From contig CACWZZ010000006.1 in assembly GCA_902765485.1 (NCBI GenBank), positions 1 to 64,000 on the forward strand: a stretch of 64,000 bases of DNA, written 5' to 3'. The DNA is from an uncultured Bacteroidales bacterium (GTDB taxonomy: Bacteria; Bacteroidota; Bacteroidia; Bacteroidales; Paludibacteraceae). Below the pieces are notes generated by a model. The model was not told the origin of the DNA. It did not search any database and worked only from the letters and a program-made list of their open reading frames with translations. The position numbers were made by a program, and so were the translations under genes. Each line of letters begins with the position of its first letter. The first letter of the stretch is position 1. This document shows positions 22,856-30,191 of this stretch, in pieces.

Positions 22856-24207
22856 TGAAAAAGCAAATATGCCTGATAATCCTCACCTTTCTCCTCCCCT
22901 TCATGGGGAGGTTGGGAGGGGCTTTCGCTGCCTCCTATTCCGGTCGCGTAGTGGATGAGAAAGGAGCGCCGATCGCTTACGCCACGGTCTATCCGGAGAT
23001 TGCGCCCGAATGGGGAACGGCTACCAACAACGACGGTTTCTTCTCTTTCGAAGCGAACCTCGTGCCGGATATGAAAATCATCATTTCCTTCATCGGCTAC
23101 GAGAAACTGACCATTCGTGCCAACGAATGTCAAATTCTCTCCCCCTCCGACGATCCTTCCTCCTTTCAACTTTCACCTTTCACCTTCGTCCTCAAGGAGC
23201 AGCCCATCGCCCTCCAAGAGACCGTCATAGCTGCCAAGCCCTCCAAGCAGAAGAACAAACGCAAACAGATGGCTGCTCTACTCCACGCCGTCTATGTCAA
23301 GCTGGAGGAAGAGTTTCCTGACAATAACGCCCAATACCAAGTCGTCTCCGACGTCCGCATGTACTGCCCGGCAGATCGTGCCCTTGAGGCTAAGAACGCC
23401 GAGAAAAGCACATGGGGAATGGAGCAGATGATTGCCAATATCGTCGTTCTGCCCGAGCAAGCCAGAGAGGGACGCGACTCCGTGCAGTTCCAGGGACGCT
23501 ACTGCAAGCGTTTCTTTGACGCGCAAAAACGTGCGCAAGCGGATTCGATCTTAGCCGGAGACGCGATCGAGCGCTTGGAGAAAAAACAGAAAGAGAAATT
23601 CATGCGCAAGGCTGCCAATGCCGTGGACAGCGGCGTCGTCGTACACAGGGCGCTCTTTGCGATGGGAAATATGCGCTATGATTTTGAGCAGACCATGACC
23701 GACACGCGCCATTGGACCGTTTCCAATGAATCCGAAGGAGAAACGGTTCTGACCCATACTCAAAAAGTCTCCAAATATCTCGGGTGCTTCAAAATGACTT
23801 TCTCCCGCCATTATATCGTGGACTCAGAGACCTTTGCCGTGCGCCGTTTTTCCGAACATGCGGAGGTCAAAGTGACCATTCCTTTTGGCATCAAACTGAA
23901 TGCCGAGCAGCTCCAGATGCTCAATCTGGTCAATATGGGAGAACAACAGATCCAAAAATTCCGGCTAAAGAAACTGCGCGGGTCGGTCGATCTCAACACG
24001 ATCTACCAGCGGCAGGACGGGCATGTCTATCTCTTGGAGAAGAACATGATTTGCGATGCGCATATCTTGGGTTCCAAGAAAGCGGAGATTCCGTTGATCG
24101 TCAAGGCAACCCAGCGTGTCACCTCTCTCCGTACTCAAAACATCGCTCCCCTCACTCCCTCTCAAATCACCCGCCGCGTCAAACGCGACATCGTCGAGAT
24201 ATATTAA
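22855..24207 (+). CDS. Exported protein with carboxypeptidase-regulatory-like domain
   Basis: 450 aa. The signal peptide is MKKQICLIILTFLLPF..LGGAFA, cleaved near FAASYSG. The mature N-terminus is a CarboxypepD_reg-like beta-sandwich (GRVVDEKGAPIAYATVYPEI, about 28-115) with a Gly-Tyr-Glu turn (FIGYEKLTIR), as in the N-terminal extension of TonB receptors, but no plug or barrel follows. The rest (about 120-450) is alpha/beta with charged helices (KPSKQKNKRKQMAALLHAVY) and is not recognised. The signal peptide's hydrophobic core is encoded by a dispersed palindromic repeat (22885-22926). It is co-transcribed with the regulator. Likely located in the periplasm or outer membrane. Confidence 0.85.
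   Translation: MKKQICLIILTFLLPFMGRLGGAFAASYSGRVVDEKGAPIAYATVYPEIAPEWGTATNNDGFFSFEANLVPDMKIIISFIGYEKLTIRANECQILSPSDDPSSFQLSPFTFVLKEQPIALQETVIAAKPSKQKNKRKQMAALLHAVYVKLEEEFPDNNAQYQVVSDVRMYCPADRALEAKNAEKSTWGMEQMIANIVVLPEQAREGRDSVQFQGRYCKRFFDAQKRAQADSILAGDAIERLEKKQKEKFMRKAANAVDSGVVVHRALFAMGNMRYDFEQTMTDTRHWTVSNESEGETVLTHTQKVSKYLGCFKMTFSRHYIVDSETFAVRRFSEHAEVKVTIPFGIKLNAEQLQMLNLVNMGEQQIQKFRLKKLRGSVDLNTIYQRQDGHVYLLEKNMICDAHILGSKKAEIPLIVKATQRVTSLRTQNIAPLTPSQITRRVKRDIVEIY
22885..22926 (-). repeat. Palindromic dispersed repeat, copy A (inside a signal peptide)
   Basis: Hairpin CTCCCC-TTCAT-GGGGAG (22894-22910) with flanks that on the minus strand read AGCCCCTCCCAACCTCCCC, matching copy B at 30124-30165 (AGCCCCCTCCAACTCCCCC). 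It encodes LPFMGRLGGAF of the signal peptide. Confidence 0.75.
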
Positions 24208-24245
24208 AAAACGACCATTAAATTACAACAAAATGGCATACTCTC

Positions 24246-24276
24246 TTGCGTATGTCATTTTTTTGTAGTAATTTTG
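24246..24276 (+). promoter_or_regulatory. Promoter of a structured RNA / long leader
   Basis: TTG (24246-24248), 20 bases, TAATTTTG (24269-24276). Upstream and spacer sequence (AATGGCATA at 24232, CTTGCGTATGTCATTTTTTT) closely match the bactofilin promoter at 49721-49763. A strong promoter is expected. Confidence 0.78.
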
Positions 24277-24281
24277 CACCG

Positions 24282-24564
24282 CAAAATCATTAATACTACC
24301 AACTACAGTATAACCTCGTCGCTTGCGGACAGTGCTTACGAGCACTCCGGTAAAGCACGCATCCCTCACGATGTAAAAAGGAGGACATATTGATTAAATT
24401 AGCGTTTGCTATTTGTTCTACACCACATTAAAACCTAGGAAATTTTAATAAGGTTGACAGAAAAACAAATTGTAAACGTCCGTTTCGCGGGCGTATTTTG
24501 TTGTTTCTGTCAGGCAATTCCTAGGGCCGTAATGTGGGCGACAAATTCTCGTCCGCGTTTTTTT
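24282..24564 (+). ncRNA. Structured RNA of unknown family (free RNA or leader of the R-M gene)
   Basis: About 283 bases from the predicted start to an intrinsic terminator, with no convincing protein. Hand pairing shows hairpin 1 around GGACAGTGCT-TACG-AGCACTCC (24329-24352) and a long rod built from CCACATTA (24423-24430) with TAATGTGG (24530-24537), CCTAGGAAATT (24434-24444) with AATTCCTAGG (24516-24525), TGACAGAAA (24455-24463) with TTTCTGTCA (24504-24512), and ACGTCCG with CGGGCGT closing the tip. The rod shape recalls 6S RNA, but the central bubble is small. It is not tmRNA, SRP or RNase P. A short frame behind AGGAGG (24379) starting TTG at 24390 could encode a 13-residue leader peptide. 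Confidence 0.6.
24533..24564 (+). terminator. Intrinsic terminator, competing with the rod stem
   Basis: TGTGGGCGA (24533-24541) pairs with TCGTCCGCG (24549-24557, with G-U pairs) around CAAATTC, followed by seven T (24558-24564). The 5' arm shares bases 24533-24537 with the TAATGTGG arm of the RNA rod, so terminator and rod cannot fully form together. This could be an attenuator, or simply the end of a free RNA. Confidence 0.68.
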
Positions 24565-24618
24565 GTGCCCTAAGATTTCGAATCACAGAATAAGTAGCGA
24601 ACCATAACAGACGCTACT

Positions 24619-27453
24619 ATGACAACTGCGCAACAGCAAAAGGCTGCCGCTCTTTTTGCGCAAGAGTGGCAAGGCAAAGGCTATGAGAAAGGCGACACTC
24701 AACGATTTTGGTTGGAGTTACTCCAAAAAGTATTAGGTGTTGAGAATCCTTATCAGTTTATTACATTCGAAGACCAAGTGTTAGTCGAGTCCACCAATTT
24801 TATGGATGGATATATTGAATCGACTAAAGTCCTCATTGAGCAAAAGAGTATCGAAAAGGAATTGGGTAAGGGAATTAGACAATCCGATGGTTCTACCCTT
24901 AATCCTTTCCAGCAGGCGAAGAAATATATTGTCGGCTTGCCGCTTTCACGTCACCCTCGTTGGGTTGTTACTTCCAATTTCAGGGAGTTTTGGGTGTATG
25001 ATATGGAGCAGCCGAATGGTGAGCCACAGAAGATACTACTTGAGAATCTGGAGAAGGAATACTACCGTCTTCAGTTCCTTGTGGATGCAGGGAATGAGCA
25101 CCTGAAGCGCGAAATGGAGGTTTCGGTAAAGGCAGGTCTGTTAGTCGGTCAGATTCACGACAAGTTATTAGAGCAATATATTGAGAAAGATACAGTTCAG
25201 ACTTTGCACAGCCTGAATGTATTGTGCGTGCGGCTGGTGTTCTGTCTGTATGCGGAAGACGCAGGTTTGTTTGGCTCTAAAACAGCTTTCCATGATTATT
25301 TAGCACATTATGAGGCACGAGATATTCGTCGTGCTATGCTTGATTTATTCGACGTGCTCGACACGCAGGAAAGCGAACGAGATCCGTATATGGACGACCG
25401 ACTAAAGGTATTCCCTTATGTCAATGGAGGTTTGTTCAGCCATGATTCTTCGCTCGTAGTGCCGCATTTTACGGATGAACTGAAAGAATTGATGCTCTCC
25501 AAAGCATCAGCGGATTTCGACTGGAGCGAGATTTCTCCAACTATCTTCGGCGCCGTCTTTGAGAGCACATTAAATCCGGAGACTCGTCGTTCCGGCGGCA
25601 TGCACTATACGAGTATAGAGAATATCCATAAGGTGATAGACCCACTTTTCTTAGACGAACTCAAAGCAGAGTTTGAAGCGATCAAGCAGTCCCTTCCAAC
25701 GCCCAAACAAGATTTTACGAAGCGCAAAGTATATGACTTGCCCGTAACGGCTAAACAAAAACTCTTGGCTTTCCAAGACAAATTGGCTTCGCTCACGTTC
25801 TTTGATCCAGCTTGCGGTAGCGGCAATTTCCTGACGGAGAGTTTTGTTTCTCTGCGTCGTTTGGAGAATGAGGTAATTAGTGTGCTCTATTTAGGTCAAT
25901 CCGTTATTGGTGATTTCGAGAACCCGATAAAGGTAAATATCCATCAGTTCTATGGAATAGAGATTAACGATTTTGCGGTCTCTGTAGCCACAACAGCTCT
26001 ATGGATAGCGGAGCAACAGATGTTGCAAGAGACAGCAAAGATCGCTTCTTTTAATATCAATGCCTTGCCACTCAAAGCATACCATAACATCCACGAGGGC
26101 AATGCGTTGCGCATGGAATGGGACAACCTCACCCCAGCCCTCTCCCAAGGAGAGGGAGTATATATCATGGGTAATCCGCCGTTTGTGGGAGGTATGATGA
26201 TGAGTAGAGAGCAGAAACAGGAAATGCTGGATTTGTTCGGTAAGAAAACAAAGGGAATAGGAGAATTGGACTACGTTGGAGCATGGTATCTTAAAGTTTC
26301 TCAGTTGATGCTAGTCAATCCACAAATCAAAGCAGCACTTGTTTCTACCAACTCTATCACTCAAGGCGAACAGGTAGCCATATTATGGAAACCGCTCTTT
26401 GAACAATATGGTATCCATTTTGATTTTGCATACAGGACTTTCCGCTGGGATAGCGAAGCGGATATTAAGGCACATGTGCATTGCGTTATAATAGGTTTTT
26501 CTCGGCTCTCACGCGCCGAGCACACAACAAAGCGAATCTATCTTTCTGATACGCAAACGATCCTTGCAACTAATATTAATGGCTATTTAAGTGACGCGCC
26601 AAATGTGTTTATAGAGAACCAAGGAGCGCCTCTATGTGACGCTCCGGCTATGAACTTTGGTAATATGCCGAGAGACGGAGGAGGATTTATATTATCAGAG
26701 GAGGAGAAGGATGAGTTAATACGGAAAGAACCTTTGGCACAAAAATGGGTACATTTCTTTCCAGGAGCTAATGAGTTTATTAAAAACAAGAAACGATATT
26801 GTTTATGGTTGCAAGGCGCGAGTCCTGCTGAAATCCGTCAATGTCCGACCGTATTGCAACGTGTCAATAGTGTTCGAGAAATGCGTTTGGCAAGCTCAGC
26901 TGCATCTACTCGCCAAATGGCAGAGACTCCAACTTTGTTTGCTCAAATAACACAACCTTTAGGTACTCCATTTATTATTGTACCGAGACACTCTTCAGAA
27001 AAACGTAGATATATGCCACTAGGTTTTATGGGAGGAGATGTTATTGCCAGTGATTCAACGCTTATCATTCCAGGAGCCTCTCTTTACCATTTCGGAGTGC
27101 TGACCTCTAATGTGCACATGGCGTGGATGAGAGTCGTTTGTGGACGGTTGGAAATGCGTTACCGCTATTCTAAAGATATCGTTTATAACAACTTCCCTTG
27201 GCCGATGCCGACAGAGGAACAAAAAGCCCGTATTGAGCAGACCGCACAAACTATTTTGGACGCACGCGCCAAATATCCGGATTGCTCTTTGGCTGATCTA
27301 TACGACGAGGTAACTATGCCGCCGGAATTGCGCAAGGCGCACCAAGAGAACGATCGTGCGGTTATGGCTGCTTATGGTTTCTCTATCAAAATGACCGAAA
27401 GCGAGTGCGTGGCTGAACTATTCAAAATGTATCAGGCATTGACTACGCTTTGA
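24619..27453 (+). CDS. MmeI-like type IIL restriction-modification enzyme
   Basis: 944 aa, a single polypeptide with nuclease and methylase. The N-terminal PD-(D/E)XK-like nuclease has FMDGYIESTKVLIEQKS (Asp, ten residues, then EQK, near residues 65-80). A helical spacer (about 165-330) has LKVFPYVNGGLF. The gamma-class adenine methyltransferase has motif I FDPACGSGNFL (about 395) and motif IV GNPPF (about 517); FGAVFESTLNPETRRSGGMHYTS is typical of the family. The C-terminal part holds target recognition and a helical tail. These enzymes modify one strand and cut about 20 bases away. Eleven residues just before motif IV (LTPALSQGEGV) are encoded by a dispersed palindromic repeat. No separate promoter was seen; it may depend on readthrough of the upstream terminator. 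Confidence 0.88.
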   Translation: MTTAQQQKAAALFAQEWQGKGYEKGDTQRFWLELLQKVLGVENPYQFITFEDQVLVESTNFMDGYIESTKVLIEQKSIEKELGKGIRQSDGSTLNPFQQAKKYIVGLPLSRHPRWVVTSNFREFWVYDMEQPNGEPQKILLENLEKEYYRLQFLVDAGNEHLKREMEVSVKAGLLVGQIHDKLLEQYIEKDTVQTLHSLNVLCVRLVFCLYAEDAGLFGSKTAFHDYLAHYEARDIRRAMLDLFDVLDTQESERDPYMDDRLKVFPYVNGGLFSHDSSLVVPHFTDELKELMLSKASADFDWSEISPTIFGAVFESTLNPETRRSGGMHYTSIENIHKVIDPLFLDELKAEFEAIKQSLPTPKQDFTKRKVYDLPVTAKQKLLAFQDKLASLTFFDPACGSGNFLTESFVSLRRLENEVISVLYLGQSVIGDFENPIKVNIHQFYGIEINDFAVSVATTALWIAEQQMLQETAKIASFNINALPLKAYHNIHEGNALRMEWDNLTPALSQGEGVYIMGNPPFVGGMMMSREQKQEMLDLFGKKTKGIGELDYVGAWYLKVSQLMLVNPQIKAALVSTNSITQGEQVAILWKPLFEQYGIHFDFAYRTFRWDSEADIKAHVHCVIIGFSRLSRAEHTTKRIYLSDTQTILATNINGYLSDAPNVFIENQGAPLCDAPAMNFGNMPRDGGGFILSEEEKDELIRKEPLAQKWVHFFPGANEFIKNKKRYCLWLQGASPAEIRQCPTVLQRVNSVREMRLASSAASTRQMAETPTLFAQITQPLGTPFIIVPRHSSEKRRYMPLGFMGGDVIASDSTLIIPGASLYHFGVLTSNVHMAWMRVVCGRLEMRYRYSKDIVYNNFPWPMPTEEQKARIEQTAQTILDARAKYPDCSLADLYDEVTMPPELRKAHQENDRAVMAAYGFSIKMTESECVAELFKMYQALTTL
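26125..26161 (+). repeat. Palindromic dispersed repeat, copy C (inside the R-M gene)
   Basis: Hairpin CCCTCTCC-CAA-GGAGAGGG (26138-26156) preceded by CCTCACCCCAG. It is translated in frame as NLTPALSQGEGVY, ten codons before the GNPPF motif. It resembles repeats widely dispersed in bacterial genomes and relates loosely to copies A and B. Confidence 0.7.
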
Positions 27454-27970
27454 GGGCGTGGTATATGATAGCGCGGAGAAAGGCGGGGAACTGGAGGTAG
27501 CGTTTGCCAGAGCCTTTCAAGTGATCGATGGGGGCTTGCGGGTCTGGATGTGAGCCTCTTTTGCCCGGAATCTGGGCGTCAAAACGAGTCTTGTACTCCG
27601 CGAGAAGGAGACGCGCTTCGTCCAAAGTGTAGTATTCCGGGACATGATTCATCTTGCGGATACGCAGCTCCAAGTCCAACATGTGCTGCTGTTGGTCGGC
27701 AGGCGTTTGGTCAAAGCGCGCGACAAAAAGGATCTGCGAGGCTCTGCGGCAGGCTTCTGTCCAAGCGTTATGATTAGCCAATTCCGCTCCTTGTTTAGGA
27801 TTCTTCTTCCAGTTGCGCGGATGTTTGACGACATAGGCTTCCTGGCTTCCTTCCGCTATGACCCGACCTTTGTCATCGCGGAATTTCTTCCGGCGGTTGA
27901 TGATCTTTTCGTTTTTTCCTAACGCCCCGTGTATTTCATCGAAGGGGTGCGATAATTGTGCTTTAGCCAT
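27443..27970 (-). CDS. Conserved hypothetical protein
   Basis: 175 aa, basic, cytoplasmic (no signal peptide or membrane helix), beginning MAKAQLSHPFDEIHGALGK. The N-terminal segment (GKNEKIINRRKKFRDDKGRVIAEGSQEAYVV) is Lys/Arg-rich, the middle is helical (QQHMLDLELRIRKMNH) and the C-terminus ends FPAFLRAIIYHALKA. The basic N-terminus could bind nucleic acid; no function is recognised. It ends convergently inside the last codons of the R-M gene (11-base overlap). It has its own promoter at 28151-28181 and an unusually long leader of about 170 bases containing 11-bp repeats. Confidence 0.78.
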   Translation of the reverse strand: MAKAQLSHPFDEIHGALGKNEKIINRRKKFRDDKGRVIAEGSQEAYVVKHPRNWKKNPKQGAELANHNAWTEACRRASQILFVARFDQTPADQQQHMLDLELRIRKMNHVPEYYTLDEARLLLAEYKTRFDAQIPGKRGSHPDPQAPIDHLKGSGKRYLQFPAFLRAIIYHALKA

Positions 27971-28150
27971 ATTTTTGAGTGTTTAAGGATCCGCCAAATG
28001 TGGCGGATACAGGGTTGTTTGTTGCGGTTTGGTTATGCTGTGGGGCGCTTGTGATTAGGTTACTAACTAACGAATAACTAACCAATCACTAATGAATCAC
28101 TAAAGAATCACTAAAGAATCACTAATAGATTACAGCAGCAAAACCGGGTG
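27971..28150 (-). other. Long leader of the hypothetical gene with 11-bp tandem repeats
   Basis: The leader between promoter and start codon holds four 11-bp units AATCACTAAAG (28084-28127, read on the plus strand) and degenerate relatives upstream (TAACTAACGAATAACTAACC). A GGATCCGCC/GGCGGAT inverted repeat (around 27987-28006) lies nearer the start. No protein was seen. Confidence 0.65.
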
Positions 28151-28181
28151 CAAAGGTACAATAAATAATCGGAATATGCAA
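28151..28181 (-). promoter_or_regulatory. Promoter of the conserved hypothetical gene
   Basis: On the minus strand TTG (28181-28179), 20 bases, TACCTTTG (28158-28151), with extended TTGCATATT. It diverges from the tRNA-Gly promoter 40 bases away. Confidence 0.77.
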
Positions 28182-28220
28182 ATTTTGAAGGGAAAATTTT
28201 CTAAAAAATCGCTTAAAAAC

Positions 28221-28251
28221 TTGCATATATGAAATTTTTGTTGTACCTTTG
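28221..28251 (+). promoter_or_regulatory. Promoter of tRNA-Gly and rnpB
   Basis: TTG (28221-28223), 20 bases, TACCTTTG (28244-28251), with extended TTGCATATATG. The predicted start is about 5 bases before the tRNA. No second promoter is visible before rnpB, so this one should serve both RNAs. Confidence 0.8.
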
Positions 28252-28262
28252 CAGTCGATTTT

Positions 28263-28333
28263 GCGGTGTTAGCACATCGGTAGTGCATCAGCTTCCCAAG
28301 CTGAGGAGGCGGGTCCGACTCCCGTACACCGCT
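28263..28333 (+). tRNA. tRNA-Gly (anticodon CCC)
   Basis: Cloverleaf by hand: acceptor GCGGTGT / ACACCGC with discriminator T, D arm GCAC-ATCGGTA-GTGC, anticodon arm TCAGC-TTCCCAA-GCTGA giving anticodon CCC (reads GGG), T arm GCGGG-TCCGACT-CCCGT. 71 bases, no encoded CCA. Its 3' end is only two bases before the RNase P RNA, so the two genes should be co-transcribed. Confidence 0.93.
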
Positions 28334-28335
28334 CA

Positions 28336-28745
28336 CAGCAGATCGGTCTATCGCTGCGGAGGGAAAGAAAGTCGTTGCCTGTATAGGCGTAGAAGAGTGA
28401 TCTTCAGTGGCTTAATCTCATCAGCAGAGGAAAGTCCGGGCAGCACAGAGCAGCACAGCGGTTAACAGCCGTCAGGCAGAGCGACGATGAGCAACCCACC
28501 CTACCCAACCCACCCGCTCAACGCGCGAATGTTTGGTCCCTGCTACAGAGACGAGTCGCTTCCGGTGGCAACATCGAAGCGGGTGAAACGAGCACACTGT
28601 GCGCTGCAATTCCAAGTAAACCAACGTCTGAGCGCTGCTCGCGTGAGTTGGAGGGTAGGAAGCGAGAGAAGGACATGGTAACATGTACCTCGAGATTAAT
28701 GATAGACGCCCGCAAGGGTACAGAACCCGGCTTATAGATCTGCTG
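28336..28745 (+). ncRNA. rnpB: RNase P RNA (bacterial type A)
   Basis: About 410 bases. The universal P4 region is clear as GAGGAAAGTCCGGGC near 28428, and the 3' half has CGCAAGGGTACAGAACCCGGCTTA, as expected for the matching P4/L15 region. P1 closes the molecule: CAGCAGATC (28336-28344) pairs with GATCTGCTG (28737-28745). It is the catalytic RNA of tRNA 5' maturation. The gene lies immediately downstream of tRNA-Gly, so its own 5' end should be freed by tRNA 3' processing. Confidence 0.95.
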
Positions 28746-28758
28746 CCCCCTCGGGGGC
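28745..28758 (+). terminator. Hairpin after rnpB (weak terminator)
   Basis: GCCCCC-TC-GGGGGC directly follows rnpB. There is no T run after it (TTCGCAAAG), so termination may be partial, with readthrough into the next gene. Confidence 0.5.
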
Positions 28759-28768
28759 TTCGCAAAGC

Positions 28769-28808
28769 GTTAAACTGTTAGACTGTTAAAGCGTTAAATT
28801 GTCAGACC
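28769..28808 (+). repeat. Octamer tandem repeat before the YihY gene
   Basis: Five imperfect 8-bp units: GTTAAACT, GTTAGACT, GTTAAAGC, GTTAAATT, GTCAGACC. The GTG start codon of the next gene follows the last unit directly. Confidence 0.72.
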
Positions 28809-30125
28809 GTGAAAAAGTTTTCCGATATCATTCGATTTGTACGCTACGACATGTGGCGCGTCACGGCGACTGAGTTCGACGGGGTATTTCAGAAATTAGG
28901 CTATAACATCATCCGCACGATTGTTCTGGTCGTACGCGGTTTCGGCAGCAAGAACCTGAACGACAAAGCCAAATCCCTGACCTATTCGCTTATCTTCGCC
29001 ATCGTGCCGATATTGGCGATGATTGTTGCTGTGGCAAAGGGTTTCGGCGTAGCGGACGTGATTGAGGCCCAACTGAATAAGTCTTTCTTAGGCGAGACGA
29101 ACCTTGTTCCGACGATCATGGAAATGGTACAACGATACCTTGACACGGCGCAAGGCGGCGTCTTCATCGGAATCGGTATTCTGATCCTCCTTTGGGCAAT
29201 CTATTCGTTCTTCGAGTCCGTCGAGACCGCGTTTAACAAGATATGGAACGTCAAGAAATCGCGTTCCATCCTCCGACAGGCGACTACCTATATTGCGATC
29301 GTGGTACTCATTCCGGTTATGGTCGTTTGCTCGGCAGGTATCAATATTTTCCTCAATACCACGATCGAGAGCACCGTACATGTGGAGGCGCTTCATCATT
29401 TCGTGCATACATCCGGCGTCAAGTTCCTCCAGTTCGCTATCTGCTGGCTGCTGTTTACCGTCATGTATATCGGTATTCCGAACACCAAAGTGCGGTTTAT
29501 GAGTGCGCTTATCCCGGGTGTTATCATGGGCACGCTGTTTCAGTTGCTGCAGATGCTGTCGGTCTATTTGATCACTTTGTTGAGCCGCACGAGCATCGTC
29601 TATGGAGCGTTTGCGACGATCCCAATTCTGATGACATGGCTGCAATACACCAGCCTCCTGATTCTCATTGGAGCCGAGATGAGTTACGCCATCCAGAACA
29701 ACGAAGAGTTTGAATACGAATCGGACCTCAAAAACATGTCACGGCGGTACAAAGACTTCATTATGCTCTATCTGCTCTATACTATTATTCGGCGTTTCGA
29801 AGCAGACGAAGAGCCTATGACGGCGCACGACATGGCTGTTCGCGACCATTTACCCATCCGGTTGGTAAACCGATTATTGGGACGAATGGTAGAGACCGGA
29901 ATCCTGCGCGAGGTGTATGTGGAGGGCGAGGAAGAGAAGACATTCCAGCCTGCGATGGACACGCATAAGATCAGTCTCGGCATGGTAATCAACCGGATTG
30001 AGAAACAAGGAAACGAACTGTTCCTGCAATCGCCGTCCGACGAGATGCAGCAGTTCTGGCAGAAATACACAGCGATCACCGAGAAATACGATGCGCTGGG
30101 AGAGATTATGATTGATGAATTGTAA
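28809..30125 (+). CDS. YihY/BrkB (UPF0761) family inner-membrane protein
   Basis: 438 aa from a GTG start; no ATG lies upstream in frame near it. About six hydrophobic segments in residues 45-300, including KSLTYSLIFAIVPILAMIVAVAKGF, GVFIGIGILILLWAIYSFFESVE and TWLQYTSLLILIGAEMSYAI, which match the YihY/BrkB family. A charged C-terminal domain (about 310-438) with a winged-helix-like pattern (MTAHDMAVRDHLPIRLVNRLLGRMVETG) is typical of Bacteroidota members. Function unresolved in the family. Its position after rnpB may be coincidental. Confidence 0.9.
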   Translation: MKKFSDIIRFVRYDMWRVTATEFDGVFQKLGYNIIRTIVLVVRGFGSKNLNDKAKSLTYSLIFAIVPILAMIVAVAKGFGVADVIEAQLNKSFLGETNLVPTIMEMVQRYLDTAQGGVFIGIGILILLWAIYSFFESVETAFNKIWNVKKSRSILRQATTYIAIVVLIPVMVVCSAGINIFLNTTIESTVHVEALHHFVHTSGVKFLQFAICWLLFTVMYIGIPNTKVRFMSALIPGVIMGTLFQLLQMLSVYLITLLSRTSIVYGAFATIPILMTWLQYTSLLILIGAEMSYAIQNNEEFEYESDLKNMSRRYKDFIMLYLLYTIIRRFEADEEPMTAHDMAVRDHLPIRLVNRLLGRMVETGILREVYVEGEEEKTFQPAMDTHKISLGMVINRIEKQGNELFLQSPSDEMQQFWQKYTAITEKYDALGEIMIDEL

Positions 30126-30165
30126 GCCCCCTCCAACTCCCCCTATAGGGGGAGAGAAAGAGAAA
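30124..30165 (+). repeat. Palindromic dispersed repeat, copy B
   Basis: A perfect 18-bp palindrome CTCCCCCTATAGGGGGAG (30137-30154) with the flank AGCCCCCTCCAA, matching copy A. It starts at the YihY stop codon and could act as a hairpin between the YihY gene and the amylase gene. Confidence 0.8.
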
Positions 30166-30191
30166 TGGTAATATGTTAATTAATATTTATT

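Noticed and set aside
24282..24564. tmRNA, SRP RNA or retron ncRNA
   Set aside because: No tRNA-like T arm or CCA end for tmRNA, no SRP GGAA-tetraloop domain, and no reverse transcriptase gene nearby for a retron.
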